This document shows positions 9,199 to 18,646 of a DNA stretch of 39,013 nt, one piece after another (positions within the stretch are counted from its first letter, which is position 1; every line of letters starts with the position of its first letter). Where the stretch lies: assembly GCA_005240065.1 (NCBI GenBank), contig SBBG01000047.1, positions 1 through 39,013 on the forward strand, read 5' to 3'. The translations under genes and the position numbers were made by a program. The notes beneath the pieces were generated by a model. That model was not told the DNA's origin and made no database searches. It saw nothing but the letters and a program-made list of their open reading frames with translations. This DNA is from Gammaproteobacteria bacterium. Its GTDB lineage: Bacteria > Pseudomonadota > Gammaproteobacteria > Ga0077554 > Ga007554.

Positions 9199-11978
9199 CA
9201 CACCTCCTCCCTGGCGCCAATCTTGCCCAGTGTCACCAGCATCAACATCGTCGTCGCTACCACAGTGAGGTAAACTCCCAGATCGAATATCATCGCGCTG
9301 GCGAGAGGCAACTCGCCCAGCACCGGCAGATGCCAATGCGCGAATGCGCTGGTGAGAAAGGGCGCGCCGAAAAACCAGCTCGCCACGCCCGTGAGAGCGG
9401 CGATCAGCACGCCAATGCCGATCATCCGCTGATGATCCAGGCGCAGGCGCGCCTCCGTCCAGGCAATGCCGCTGGCAAGGTATTGCGTGATCAGCGCGAC
9501 GGCGGTCACCAGGCCCGCGATGAATCCCCCGCCCGGCTCGTTGTGTCCGCGCAACAAGAGATACACGGATACCATCAAGGCCAACGGCAACAAGATCCGG
9601 GATGCCACCCTCAGCAACAAAGGATGACTGTCCGCCGCCCAAGGGCGTCTGGCGGGATCCAACGCCGGCCGCTCGACACGCAAGCCGCCGATCATGGCGT
9701 AGATACCCAGCGCCGCAATCGCCAGCACGATGATCTCACCGAAGGTATCGAAACCACGAAAGTCCACCAGGATCACATTCACCACATTACTGCCTCCGCC
9801 CCCCGGAACGCTCTGCTCCAGAAAGAAGCCGGAAATCGTGTCTTGCGGCCGCGTCAACACCGCCCACACCAGACCAGCCGCACCGAGTCCCGCCGCCACC
9901 GCCAGACCCGCATCGCGCATTCTGCGCGTCACGGAAGATTCGCGCGGCGTGGTTTGCGGCAGCAAGTAGAGCGCCAACAGCAACAGGATGATGGACACCA
10001 CTTCCACGAGAATCTGGGTCAGCGCCAGGTCCGGCGCGGAGAAACGGACAAATATCAGGGACACCATCAGACCGGTCACACCAACAAAAACCAGCGCCAG
10101 CAGCCGCTGGCGATGCCAGATCACCGTGCATGCCGCCGACACCACCAGCAGCAACCAGGCCACCCCGCTCCCCCCATCCATCATGCCGGGCGACCGGCTG
10201 CCGGAATACCAGCCAAGCTGCCAGAAAGGAAACGCGCCAGCCAACAGGATCACCGTCACGAGCAATGCCAGATAACGCTGCAAGGAGCCGTTCTGCAATC
10301 CGCCCGTGACGATCTCGGACAAGCCCGTCAACCAGGCCAGTCCCCGGTTATAGAAACGCCTGCCCGGAGAAGGCGATTGCACGATCATGTGCAGGTTGAA
10401 GCGATATTGCAGCGCGAAATAAACCAGCACACCCCCGCTCAAGGCCACCACGCTCATCAACAGCGGAAAGGTGAAACCATGCCAGATCGCCAGATCGAAT
10501 TCGGGCAGCGGCCCGCCCAGCACGCTCCCTGCCGCGACATTCAGCAAGGGCGCGACAGTATACGCCGGAAAGATACCCACCAGCAGACACAGCACCACCA
10601 GAATCTCCACCGGCACTTTCATCCAGCGCGGCGGCTCGTGCGGCGTGCGCGGCAAATCGACGGGTTCGCCGTTGAAAAAAACGTCATGAATGAAGCGCAG
10701 AGAATACGCCACGGCGAACACACCGGCCAGTGTCGCGGCGGCCGGGACGATCCACCACAGCGTTCCGGTCTGGTGCAATTCCAGCGCCTCGGTGAAGAAC
10801 ATCTCCTTGCTCAGAAATCCGTTGAACAGCGGCACACCGGCCATGCTCGCCGCCGCCACCATCGCCAGCGTCGCCGTGTGCGGCATGTACTTCCACAAAC
10901 CGTTCAAGCGGCGCATGTCGCGGCTGCCGCTCTCATGATCGATGATGCCCGCCGCCATGAACAGCGATGCCTTGAACGTGGCGTGATTGATGATATGGAA
11001 CACCCCCGCCACCGCCGCCAGTGGCGTGCTCAGACCGAACAGCAGCATGATGAGCCCCAGATGGCTAATGGTGGAATAGGCCAGCAAGCCCTTGAGATCG
11101 TGCTTGAACATCGCCACATAAGCCGCGAACACCAGCGTCACCAGACCCGTGCCGCTCACCAGATAAAACCACGCGTCGCTGCCCGACAATACCGGATAGA
11201 GCCGCGCCAGCAGGAACACCCCCGCCTTCACCATGGTCGCCGAGTGCAAATAGGCGCTTACCGGCGTGGGCGCCGACATGGCGTGCGGCAACCAGAAGTG
11301 GAAGGGGAACTGCGCTGATTTTGTGAACGCGCCGAGCAGAATCAGTGTCAGCATCGGCAGATACAGCGGGCTGCCCTGGATCAGCTCGCGCGATCGCAAA
11401 ACCACCGGCAACTCGAAACTGCCCACGATGTGGCCCAGCAGCAGCACCCCCGCCAGCAGCGCCAGCCCGCCGCCACCCGTAATGGCAAGCGCCATGCGCG
11501 CACCTTGACGCGCGTCGGCATGGTGCTTCCAGTAGCCGATGAGCAGAAAGGAACTCAGGCTGGTCAGCTCCCAGAACACCAGCAGCAACAGCAGGTTGTC
11601 CGACAGCACGATACCCAGCATCGCGCCCATGAACAGCAGCAGGAACACATAAAAGCGTCCCACGGGGTCGCGCTGCGACAGGTAGTAGCGGGCATACAGA
11701 ATGACCAGCAGCCCAATGCCCAGGATCAGCAGGGCGAATAAAAATCCCAGCCCGTCCAGCCTGAACGTCAGGTCGAGACCGATGGCGGGCACCCACCGCC
11801 AGCCGGCCTCGATCGTCCCTCCCGCAAGCACCCGTGGCGTCTCGAAAAGCAACAACGCCAAAGGAATCGCAGTCACCCCGGCAGCCGCTCCGGCACTGGC
11901 ATTGCGCCCCCAACGGACAGCGACAGCCGGCAGCGCCGCGCCCAGCAGAGGAAATAAAATGATTAACAATAATGTCAT
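9198..11978 (-). CDS. mrpA: Na+/H+ antiporter subunit A fused to subunit B
   Basis: About 926 aa. NuoL-like core, MrpA C-terminal region (SNVVNVILVDFRGFDTFGEIIVLAIAALGIYAM) and MrpB-like tail (LLRGHNEPGGGFIAGLVTAVALITQYLASG). ATG at 11978, or TTG at 11984 as in the track. Confidence 0.94.
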   Translation of the reverse strand: MTLLLIILFPLLGAALPAVAVRWGRNASAGAAAGVTAIPLALLLFETPRVLAGGTIEAGWRWVPAIGLDLTFRLDGLGFLFALLILGIGLLVILYARYYLSQRDPVGRFYVFLLLFMGAMLGIVLSDNLLLLLVFWELTSLSSFLLIGYWKHHADARQGARMALAITGGGGLALLAGVLLLGHIVGSFELPVVLRSRELIQGSPLYLPMLTLILLGAFTKSAQFPFHFWLPHAMSAPTPVSAYLHSATMVKAGVFLLARLYPVLSGSDAWFYLVSGTGLVTLVFAAYVAMFKHDLKGLLAYSTISHLGLIMLLFGLSTPLAAVAGVFHIINHATFKASLFMAAGIIDHESGSRDMRRLNGLWKYMPHTATLAMVAAASMAGVPLFNGFLSKEMFFTEALELHQTGTLWWIVPAAATLAGVFAVAYSLRFIHDVFFNGEPVDLPRTPHEPPRWMKVPVEILVVLCLLVGIFPAYTVAPLLNVAAGSVLGGPLPEFDLAIWHGFTFPLLMSVVALSGGVLVYFALQYRFNLHMIVQSPSPGRRFYNRGLAWLTGLSEIVTGGLQNGSLQRYLALLVTVILLAGAFPFWQLGWYSGSRSPGMMDGGSGVAWLLLVVSAACTVIWHRQRLLALVFVGVTGLMVSLIFVRFSAPDLALTQILVEVVSIILLLLALYLLPQTTPRESSVTRRMRDAGLAVAAGLGAAGLVWAVLTRPQDTISGFFLEQSVPGGGGSNVVNVILVDFRGFDTFGEIIVLAIAALGIYAMIGGLRVERPALDPARRPWAADSHPLLLRVASRILLPLALMVSVYLLLRGHNEPGGGFIAGLVTAVALITQYLASGIAWTEARLRLDHQRMIGIGVLIAALTGVASWFFGAPFLTSAFAHWHLPVLGELPLASAMIFDLGVYLTVVATTMLMLVTLGKIGAREEV

Positions 11979-11999
11979 GCCCAATGCTTCCGAAGCTTG

Positions 12000-12138
12000 T
12001 TAATCCGGCAATCAAATAGATCGTCATACCCTGTTGTTTCGTAGGGTGAGTCTCACGCACCACACGGATGGTGCGCGCGGCGCACCCTACCCTTGGGAGA
12101 AAAGCCGGGAAAACAGATGGATTTGATTGCCGGGTTAA
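12000..12138. repeat. MITE-like repeat, copy B, inverted relative to copy A (REP core 12041-12090)
   Basis: TTAATCCGGCAATCAAATAGATCGTCAT...GTAGGGTGAGTCTCACGCACCACACGGATGGTGCGCGCGGCGCACCCTAC...GATTTGATTGCCGGGTTAA. Confidence 0.85.
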
Positions 12139-12357
12139 TAATTCCCAGGTTTCACACCATCAAACATTACCATGAAAGATAAGGAGAAATCCTCATTGAA
12201 TTTGCTAGAATGCCGCTCAAAAAAATCCTCCTGCAGGGTACACAAACCTTTTCATCATGCGAAGTACATCACATCAACCCTGCGGCGTCCGCCGCATTAA
12301 TAACATATCTTTTTCACTACGCTGGACAGCATCGACAAACCAAGGAGGCAGTATCAC

Positions 12358-14124
12358 GTGAACACTCTCAGTACACCCGCCAGATCGCTTTTACCACGCC
12401 TGTTTTCCGCCGCAATGGCAACCCTGACCCTGTCAGTGATGGCGTCGCCCGCCAATGCCGCCGAACCGCCCGGCACATGGGTAAAACAACGGATACTGAT
12501 ACAGCCGCGCGCCGGCCTGTCCGACGCTGAACTCGACAAAATCATCAAACCCCACGGCGGACGCGCCATGCGCCGCATCCCGCATATCAACTTCCAGATC
12601 GTGGAGCTACCACCGCAGGCCAACGAAGCCGCGATCGCCCGCGTTCTGTCAAAGCATCGTCACATCAAATTCGCCGAACTGGATCGCCTGGTGCCGCTGG
12701 AACAGACGGCAAACGACCCCTACTACGGCAATGCCTGGCACCTGCCGAAGATTCAGGCCCCCGCCGCTTGGGATACCACGCTGGGCAACGGCGTCACCGT
12801 CGCCATTCTCGATACCGGCGTCGATCCCAATCACCCCGATCTGGCCGGACAAATGGTAGCGGGATGGAACATGTACGACAATAACAGCGACTCGTCGGAT
12901 GTGCATGGACACGGAACCCAGGTCGCCGGCGTCGTCGCGGCGGCCAGCAACAACGGCCAGGGCGTCGCCTCCATCGCCTGGCAGGCCAAAGTCATGCCGG
13001 TGCGCATCAGCCAGCCCGACGGCTACGCATCGTTCAGCACCATCGCCAACGGCCTGATCTGGGCGGCCGACAACGGCGCGCGTGTCGCCAACATCAGTTA
13101 TGGCGTATCCGGCAGCGCCGCGGTGCAAAGCGCCGCCCAATACATGAAAAACAAGGGCGGCGTGGTCGTCGTGGCGGGAGGGAACAGCGGCGTGTATGAC
13201 GCGACCGCGCCGAACGCGGCCATGATCTCCGTCGCCGCCACCAACAGCAGCGACACCCGGCCGAGCTGGTCGACCTATGGCGAGTTCATCGACATCTCCG
13301 CTCCCGGCGTCGGCATCTGGACCACCGCCAAAGGCGGCGGCTATTCCGCACCCTCCGGCACCTCCTTCGCCAGTCCGGCCACGGCGAGCGTGGTAACGCT
13401 GATCAAGGCGGCCAATCCCGCGCTTTCCCCGGCGCAAGTGGAAGACATTCTCAAATCGACCGCAGATGATCTGGGAAGCGCCGGTTATGACACGTATTAC
13501 GGCCATGGCCGGATCAATGCCGCCGCCGCGGTGCTCAAGGCCACCCAGACCCAGGCGCTGGACACCCAGGCACCCAGCGTCAGCATCGCATCGCCGACTG
13601 GCGGGACGGTGTCCGGCATCGTACCCGTCAGCGTCAACGCCAGCGATAACACCGGTGTGACGCGGGTCGATCTGTTCGCCAATGGCAAGCTGGTCGCCAG
13701 CGACATGACAGCGCCTTACGCCTTCAGTTGGGATTCCACCTTCACCCCGGACGGCACGGTCAAGCTGACGGCCGCTGCGGTGGATGCCGCGAACAACCAG
13801 GGCAGCTCATCGGGCGTCAGCGTCACCGTCGCCAACGCGGCGAAAACAGCCGATACCACCGTGCCTATCGTTGGCATCTCCAACCCCGTCAACGGCAGTA
13901 CGGTAAGCAGAACGGTAACCATCAATGTCGCCGCGAAGGACAATGTGGCCGTTGCCAAGCTGAGCCTGTACATCGACGGCGCCTTGAGAAGCGTCACCAA
14001 TGCCGGCAGCATGTCTTATAGCTGGAACACCCGCAGGATAGCAAGCGGCCTGCATACGCTCAGCGCCGTCGCCGAGGACGCGGCGGGGAACAAAGCAGCC
14101 GCCGTGGTTGAAGTGAGGAAATAG
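12358..14124 (+). CDS. Secreted S8 subtilisin-like peptidase with two C-terminal Ig-like domains
   Basis: GTG start with AAGGAGG upstream and a signal peptide. Catalytic motifs AILDTGVDPNHPDL, GHGTQVAGV, SGTSFASPA. Tail repeats of type APSVSIASPTGGTVSGIVPVSVNASDNTGVTRVDLFANG and VPIVGISNPVNGSTVSRTVTINVAAKDNVAVAKLSLYIDG. Confidence 0.93.
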   Translation: MNTLSTPARSLLPRLFSAAMATLTLSVMASPANAAEPPGTWVKQRILIQPRAGLSDAELDKIIKPHGGRAMRRIPHINFQIVELPPQANEAAIARVLSKHRHIKFAELDRLVPLEQTANDPYYGNAWHLPKIQAPAAWDTTLGNGVTVAILDTGVDPNHPDLAGQMVAGWNMYDNNSDSSDVHGHGTQVAGVVAAASNNGQGVASIAWQAKVMPVRISQPDGYASFSTIANGLIWAADNGARVANISYGVSGSAAVQSAAQYMKNKGGVVVVAGGNSGVYDATAPNAAMISVAATNSSDTRPSWSTYGEFIDISAPGVGIWTTAKGGGYSAPSGTSFASPATASVVTLIKAANPALSPAQVEDILKSTADDLGSAGYDTYYGHGRINAAAAVLKATQTQALDTQAPSVSIASPTGGTVSGIVPVSVNASDNTGVTRVDLFANGKLVASDMTAPYAFSWDSTFTPDGTVKLTAAAVDAANNQGSSSGVSVTVANAAKTADTTVPIVGISNPVNGSTVSRTVTINVAAKDNVAVAKLSLYIDGALRSVTNAGSMSYSWNTRRIASGLHTLSAVAEDAAGNKAAAVVEVRK

Positions 14125-14140
14125 AATTTCCAACCGCAGA

Positions 14141-14176
14141 AGAAACGCGGGCATCTTGCGATGTCCCGCGTTTCTT
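14141..14176 (+). terminator. Rho-independent terminator after the S8/Ig peptidase
   Basis: AGAAACGCGGGCATCTTGCGATGTCCCGCGTTTCTTTT: GC-rich stem followed by T-run. Confidence 0.75.
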
Positions 14177-14420
14177 TTGGGATTGTCGGAAAACTTTACA
14201 GAATCGCCTTTTAATTTCCTTTCTTACGGAACATGGCAAAAATCGTCTCCTGCTCTACTTTTTACCATATAAAATATTGATATTAATCATTTTTATAAAT
14301 AAAGATCATGGCTATTGGCATAGCGAAGTGTCGGAATATTTTACACCACATGCTCCAGCCGAAAGCCAGCACAAGACGCATAAAAAAATAATAATCGCCA
14401 ATTCAATATGTTACTATTTA

Positions 14421-14436
14421 TGGCACAAATCATGCT
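14421..14436 (+). promoter_or_regulatory. Candidate sigma-54 (-24/-12) promoter for the PEP-CTERM gene
   Basis: TGGCACAAATCATGCT compared with consensus TGGCACGNNNNTTGCW: exact GG/GC spacing and 50-60 nt upstream of the ATG at 14499. Confidence 0.7.
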
Positions 14437-14498
14437 AATGTAGTCATAGAAGATATATCTACAAAACCACTTAAATTGCTTCAACAACAGGCGCTGTC

Positions 14499-15290
14499 AT
14501 GAACCCAATTTTACTTAAACCGCTGATCTTTTTTGCGGCGTTAGGGTTTGCAGGAAGCACATTCGCCATACCCACGCTTCAGGTCGGAGCGCCGGGTGGC
14601 ATAGGAGAGGGAACCTACGCCAATTACCAATCCAGTTTGACCAATCCCATCGAAACAGATACCGCCATCACCTTCGGCAATAAAATCTATGTCGGCGGGA
14701 TATATCAGAGCACGGATGTTCTCAACCTGGGGGGACAATATAGCACCGGGGACGACTGGTCGGATTTCGGCATGCCTGCGGCATTCGATACCCATGGAGC
14801 TATCCTCATCGCCTCGGTGCCGAATGGCGCCGTCGGCACCCTCACCATCAACGGCCAATCACCCTTCCATACTTCGGCGACGAACAGTTATTTCCCCAAC
14901 AATCACGACCCGGTAAAGAGCGCTGTCTCGGATTTCCTGTTTTTCGATATCGGCACCTTCGCTAAGAGCGGGACCGTACCCAATTTCGACAGTGAAACGG
15001 GATCCGATCCGGGCCAGATCAAAACCCTGATGATCGCGACCAGCGGCTTTCAGTGGATCCACTTCGATGTCATGGCACTCGAAACGAAAATGAAGAATGG
15101 GAAGCCCACCACCGGTTTGATTACCGGCCTCGAAAACAATCCGGGGTCGAAAGATGTCACCTGGAAAGACTCCGGCGGCCCGCCCTTCGGTATTCCCGAG
15201 CCCTCCTCCCACCTGCTGGTGGGTCTGGGGCTGTTAGGCTTGGCGTTCGCCCGCCGCACGACCATAAAAAAAGGATCAAAACAATCATAA
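14499..15290 (+). CDS. PEP-CTERM sorting-domain protein (resembles choice-of-anchor N type proteins)
   Basis: Signal peptide, secreted domain, then IPEPSSHLLVGLGLLGLAFARRTTIKKGSKQS (PEP motif, TM helix, basic tail). Anchor-N assignment is from memory of the family. Confidence 0.88.
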   Translation: MNPILLKPLIFFAALGFAGSTFAIPTLQVGAPGGIGEGTYANYQSSLTNPIETDTAITFGNKIYVGGIYQSTDVLNLGGQYSTGDDWSDFGMPAAFDTHGAILIASVPNGAVGTLTINGQSPFHTSATNSYFPNNHDPVKSAVSDFLFFDIGTFAKSGTVPNFDSETGSDPGQIKTLMIATSGFQWIHFDVMALETKMKNGKPTTGLITGLENNPGSKDVTWKDSGGPPFGIPEPSSHLLVGLGLLGLAFARRTTIKKGSKQS

Positions 15291-15348
15291 CCGCCAAGGA
15301 ATCACCGGCGCGGAAATGAGAAGTGACAACAGGGAAATCAGAAGACTT

Positions 15349-15380
15349 AAAGCTCCCTCCCGCGCGGAGGGAGCTTTTTT
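15349..15380. terminator. Bidirectional terminator between convergent genes
   Basis: AAAGCTCCCTCC-CGCGC-GGAGGGAGCTTTTTT: 12-bp perfect stem with T-run, between stops of the PEP-CTERM gene (+) and S8 gene (-). Confidence 0.85.
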
Positions 15381-15385
15381 ATTGT

Positions 15386-17701
15386 TCACCTCAAGTGCGC
15401 CATATACACCAGCGCATAATCCTGCGGCCCGTGCGGGATGTTCGAACCGATGACTTCGATTTTCCAATCGCCGGCTGCTGGCTTTTCAATCTGAACGACT
15501 TCAACATTATTTTTCGTATCGAGCATCATGCCCCCGCCCGCCGGCTGGTTGCCGACATAACGCGTTCCATCCGGCGCGGTGACGATGAGATTGAGATTGT
15601 TAACCAGCGCCGGGCCAGGATAATCGGTATACGCCATGACGATGCGCAGCGGAGCGTTGCCTGACTTTATCGTAATCGCCGTCGCGTGAACCTGCCCGGT
15701 GGCAAGGCCGCTTCTCTTGTCGATAAAGCAAGCCGATACCGGTGCGGGCGGGGTCAGCACGGCGTCGAGATTGACGCGGCCATAGCCTTGATGAAAATCG
15801 GCGATGGCGCCCTTGGCGGCAACCCCCGGCAGTCTCACCGCACCGGCGATCAGCGTCGCCTTGAGCAAGGCGGCGCTGGGGCTGCGCATTTTATGATGCT
15901 TGCGCAGATACTCGCGCAGCAGCGCCACCGCCCCGGCGGTGAGCGGCGTGGCCATGCTGGTGCCGCCCATGTAGAAATACATCTTGCTCGGCGGAAAGGC
16001 AGCCCATGCCTGATTGTTCGGTGCGATCTGGGTGGAACGCGTGGAAAGGATGAAAGTGCCCGGAGAGACTACATCGGGCTTGATACGGCCATCGCGGGTC
16101 GGTCCACGGCTGCTGAACGCCACCACCTGATCGGGATTGTTCGCCATCGGATCGTTGCGCAGCGGGGCAACGGGATAATCTCCCGGCCACCACTTGCCGT
16201 AGGTTTCGCTGTTGAACGCCGGGCGCAGATTTTCACAGGCGCCCACGGTGATGCAGTTTTTCGCCGTTCCAGGGGAGGTGACACTCATCAGGTTGATCCG
16301 GCCATCGCCATCCTTGTCCGTTCCATCATTGCCGGCGGCGAATAGAATGCAAAAATTCTTGCGCTGCCAGACAAAACGATCAAGCTGTTCGCAATAGCTA
16401 TCGTATGCGCCGGGATCACCGCCGCCCCACGAATTCGAATGAATCCTCACGCCCTTTTTGTAGGCATCGGCAAAGAGCGTAGACAGATCAAGAGGGATCC
16501 CGGCGAGTAGATAACGCGGATACTGTTGCTGATAGGGTGGTTTCCACTTCATCTCCTGCTCGATGGCCTGAAACCCGAGGCGCGCCTTGCAGGCCAGGCC
16601 GCGCACCAGCGCAGCCACACCGGGCAATCCAGCGCTGGCCGCGCCATTACCCAGCACGGAGCCGGCCACATGCGTGCCATGACCGCTGTCGACATCCGCC
16701 GCCCCATCATTACCACCGGGGTTGGTGATGTAGGGTGAAAAATCCGGCGTGATCGGGTAACTCTTGACCCAGGCAACACGACCGGCAAAATCCTGGTGGA
16801 TGGTTTGTGAATTACCGGTATCCAGCCCGGTATCGCATACCCCGATATATTCGCCTTGCCCATTCAGGCCCAGCCCTGTATTCGCCATCGACATCGCGGT
16901 CCCCATGATGCCGGCGGCCACATCGTTGCTGGTGCGTTTGAGCGTGCGCTCGCGAATCGATCGCACGCCATGAATGGCGGCCAGCGCACGAATCTTTTTT
17001 TCCAGCGCCGCGCCCCGGCCCGAGGCTCCGACAACCAGCACCTTCCCCTTGGCGTCTTTCCCCAGCACCTCCAAACCCAGTTTTTTTATCTCGGGCAGAC
17101 CAGCGGTCAAATCCGCCGCGCCGAAAAATTCAACGGCATAAGCGCCGGGAACGACGCGTGTCCGCGGCAGCGCCGAGGAGGTATCACCCGCCTTACGCCC
17201 CACGTTGGTGAATACCGAAGACGCCACGCGATCATTGGTCGGCAGATGCCCCGTCCATCGGATGAACGGCAAGGCGGCGATCCGCTTGATGGTCTCCTCG
17301 TCGGCCCTCACGACATAGGCAAACCCCTCGTAAGGCGCGCGCGGTTCGCCACCCGCCTTTTTCACCGCCTTCATCCAGGCATCCTTGATCGGGCCGATGA
17401 ACTGCACGAGATAATGATGGCGTCCCGGCGCGAGCGTCTTGACGCCTTTATAGGCCGGGTGGGAGCGGAGTTTCCCCTGCACATCCAGGCGGGGAAGCGA
17501 GGTGTCGATGATCTTCTCGCCTACCTGGATCGAATAAAGATCGGTGATGTCTTCGATGGGATAGCTGCGCGCGAGCCGGGACAGCGCCTTCTTTTCAACC
17601 TCGGCAAGCACAAAACCTTCATAGCGTTCGATGACGTGGAATTTGTCAGCGATTCCGTCCTGCTCCACACCTGTGCAGAATATTTTTACGATTCTGTTCA
17701 T
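15386..17701 (-). CDS. S8 serine peptidase (KP-43-like architecture), no evident signal peptide
   Basis: GVCDTGLDTGNSQTIHQDF, DSGHGTHVAGSVLG, FAAGNDGTDKDGDGRIN, MGGTSMATPLTAGAVALL; C-terminal beta domain NAPLRIVMAYTDYPGPALVNNLNLIVTAPDGTRYVGN. Confidence 0.93.
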   Translation of the reverse strand: MNRIVKIFCTGVEQDGIADKFHVIERYEGFVLAEVEKKALSRLARSYPIEDITDLYSIQVGEKIIDTSLPRLDVQGKLRSHPAYKGVKTLAPGRHHYLVQFIGPIKDAWMKAVKKAGGEPRAPYEGFAYVVRADEETIKRIAALPFIRWTGHLPTNDRVASSVFTNVGRKAGDTSSALPRTRVVPGAYAVEFFGAADLTAGLPEIKKLGLEVLGKDAKGKVLVVGASGRGAALEKKIRALAAIHGVRSIRERTLKRTSNDVAAGIMGTAMSMANTGLGLNGQGEYIGVCDTGLDTGNSQTIHQDFAGRVAWVKSYPITPDFSPYITNPGGNDGAADVDSGHGTHVAGSVLGNGAASAGLPGVAALVRGLACKARLGFQAIEQEMKWKPPYQQQYPRYLLAGIPLDLSTLFADAYKKGVRIHSNSWGGGDPGAYDSYCEQLDRFVWQRKNFCILFAAGNDGTDKDGDGRINLMSVTSPGTAKNCITVGACENLRPAFNSETYGKWWPGDYPVAPLRNDPMANNPDQVVAFSSRGPTRDGRIKPDVVSPGTFILSTRSTQIAPNNQAWAAFPPSKMYFYMGGTSMATPLTAGAVALLREYLRKHHKMRSPSAALLKATLIAGAVRLPGVAAKGAIADFHQGYGRVNLDAVLTPPAPVSACFIDKRSGLATGQVHATAITIKSGNAPLRIVMAYTDYPGPALVNNLNLIVTAPDGTRYVGNQPAGGGMMLDTKNNVEVVQIEKPAAGDWKIEVIGSNIPHGPQDYALVYMAHLR

Positions 17702-17917
17702 GGCACACTCCTTTTTTTATCGCTTGATGGTAATTGCTACTGTGATACGACAAAGATCCTCTCGTCTGTTGTGAATATTTCCGAATGTGACTCTCGGTAA
17801 AGCGGTGTTATATTTTTCTCCCTTTCGAATGTATACAATACCTCCTGCCACTCCTTGTCAATACTCATTCTAGCGATCACCAAAAATTCCGTCCCCGCAT
17901 CAACATTCCATCGCCTG

Positions 17918-18505
17918 ATGACATCGACCTTTTCCCACTGGCTTCATCGCCATAACCTTGCGGTTCCAGCAACACTCGTCTTGCCATCGGCCGCCATCGC
18001 CATCGCCGGCACACAGGCAAGCGCGTGGTTGCGTTATGAGCGCGAACAAATCCTGGCGGGAGAACTCTGGCGTCTGCTGACCGCCAGCTTCGTGCATCTG
18101 GGCTGGAGCCATTTGCTGATGAATCTTGCGGCGCTGGCGCTGATCTGGATGCTGTTCGGACGTTTGCTGACGACAAAGACATGGTTGTTGCTCAGTCTGG
18201 CGAGTCTGCTGAGCGTCAGCCTGGGCCTTCTGCTATTCAGTCCGGAGATTGGATGGTATGTAGGATTATCAGGAATGCTGCATGGCCTGTTCGCCGCGGG
18301 CGCCATGGCCAGTCTGCGCGCCGGGCACCGCCTTGAACTGGCGCTGCTGGCGCTGCTATTGGGCAAAATCGTTTGGGAACAAGCGTATGGACCGCTGCCG
18401 GGAACAGCGGAATTCGCGGGTGGCGCAGTGGTGACCGACGCGCACCTTTATGGCGCGGCCGGTGGTTTTATTTCTGTGCTGGCGTATATGCTGATGAAGC
18501 GCTGA
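17918..18505 (+). CDS. rrtA: Rhombosortase-like rhomboid intramembrane serine protease
   Basis: ELWRLLTASFVHLGWSHLLMNLAALALIWMLFG, active-site GLSGMLHGLFAAGA, KIVWEQAYGPLPG, VVTDAHLYGAAGG. Short six-TM core and WEQ/DAHLYGA motifs typical of rhombosortases. ATG at 17918 preferred over TTG at 17855. Confidence 0.82.
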   Translation: MTSTFSHWLHRHNLAVPATLVLPSAAIAIAGTQASAWLRYEREQILAGELWRLLTASFVHLGWSHLLMNLAALALIWMLFGRLLTTKTWLLLSLASLLSVSLGLLLFSPEIGWYVGLSGMLHGLFAAGAMASLRAGHRLELALLALLLGKIVWEQAYGPLPGTAEFAGGAVVTDAHLYGAAGGFISVLAYMLMKR

Positions 18506-18506
18506 C

Positions 18507-18646
18507 TTATTGACCCGGCAACCAAAACCATCTGCTTTTCCAGCTTTTCTCCCACTGCAGGGTGCGCCGCGCGCACCATCGGTAGGGTGCGTGAGACGCA
18601 CCCTACAAAACTGATAAAGAAAGAGACTATTTCGCGGCTTCAATAA
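18507..18646. repeat. MITE-like repeat, copy C (REP core about 18557-18606)
   Basis: TTATTGACCCGGCAACCAAAACCATCTGCTTTTCCAGCTTTTCTCCCACTGCAGGGTGCGCCGCGCGCACCATCGGTAGGGTGCGTGAGACGCACCCTAC...GACTATTTCGCGGCTTCAATAA; right TIR slightly diverged. Confidence 0.78.

Noticed and set aside
8851-9642. 263-aa version of MrpC
   Set aside because: The first about 148 aa are an alternate frame over mrpA; the genuine MrpC starts at the ATG at 9198.
9330-11318. 662-aa plus-strand ORF
   Set aside because: Antisense to mrpA; His/Gln/Arg-rich low-complexity translation typical of shadow frames.
11065-12063. Minus ORF beginning MVRETHPTKQQGMTIYLIAG
   Set aside because: N-terminus is a translation of repeat copy B and the rest is an alternate frame of mrpA. 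The same VRETHPTK peptide recurs wherever the repeat is read, for example in ORF 5602..6339.
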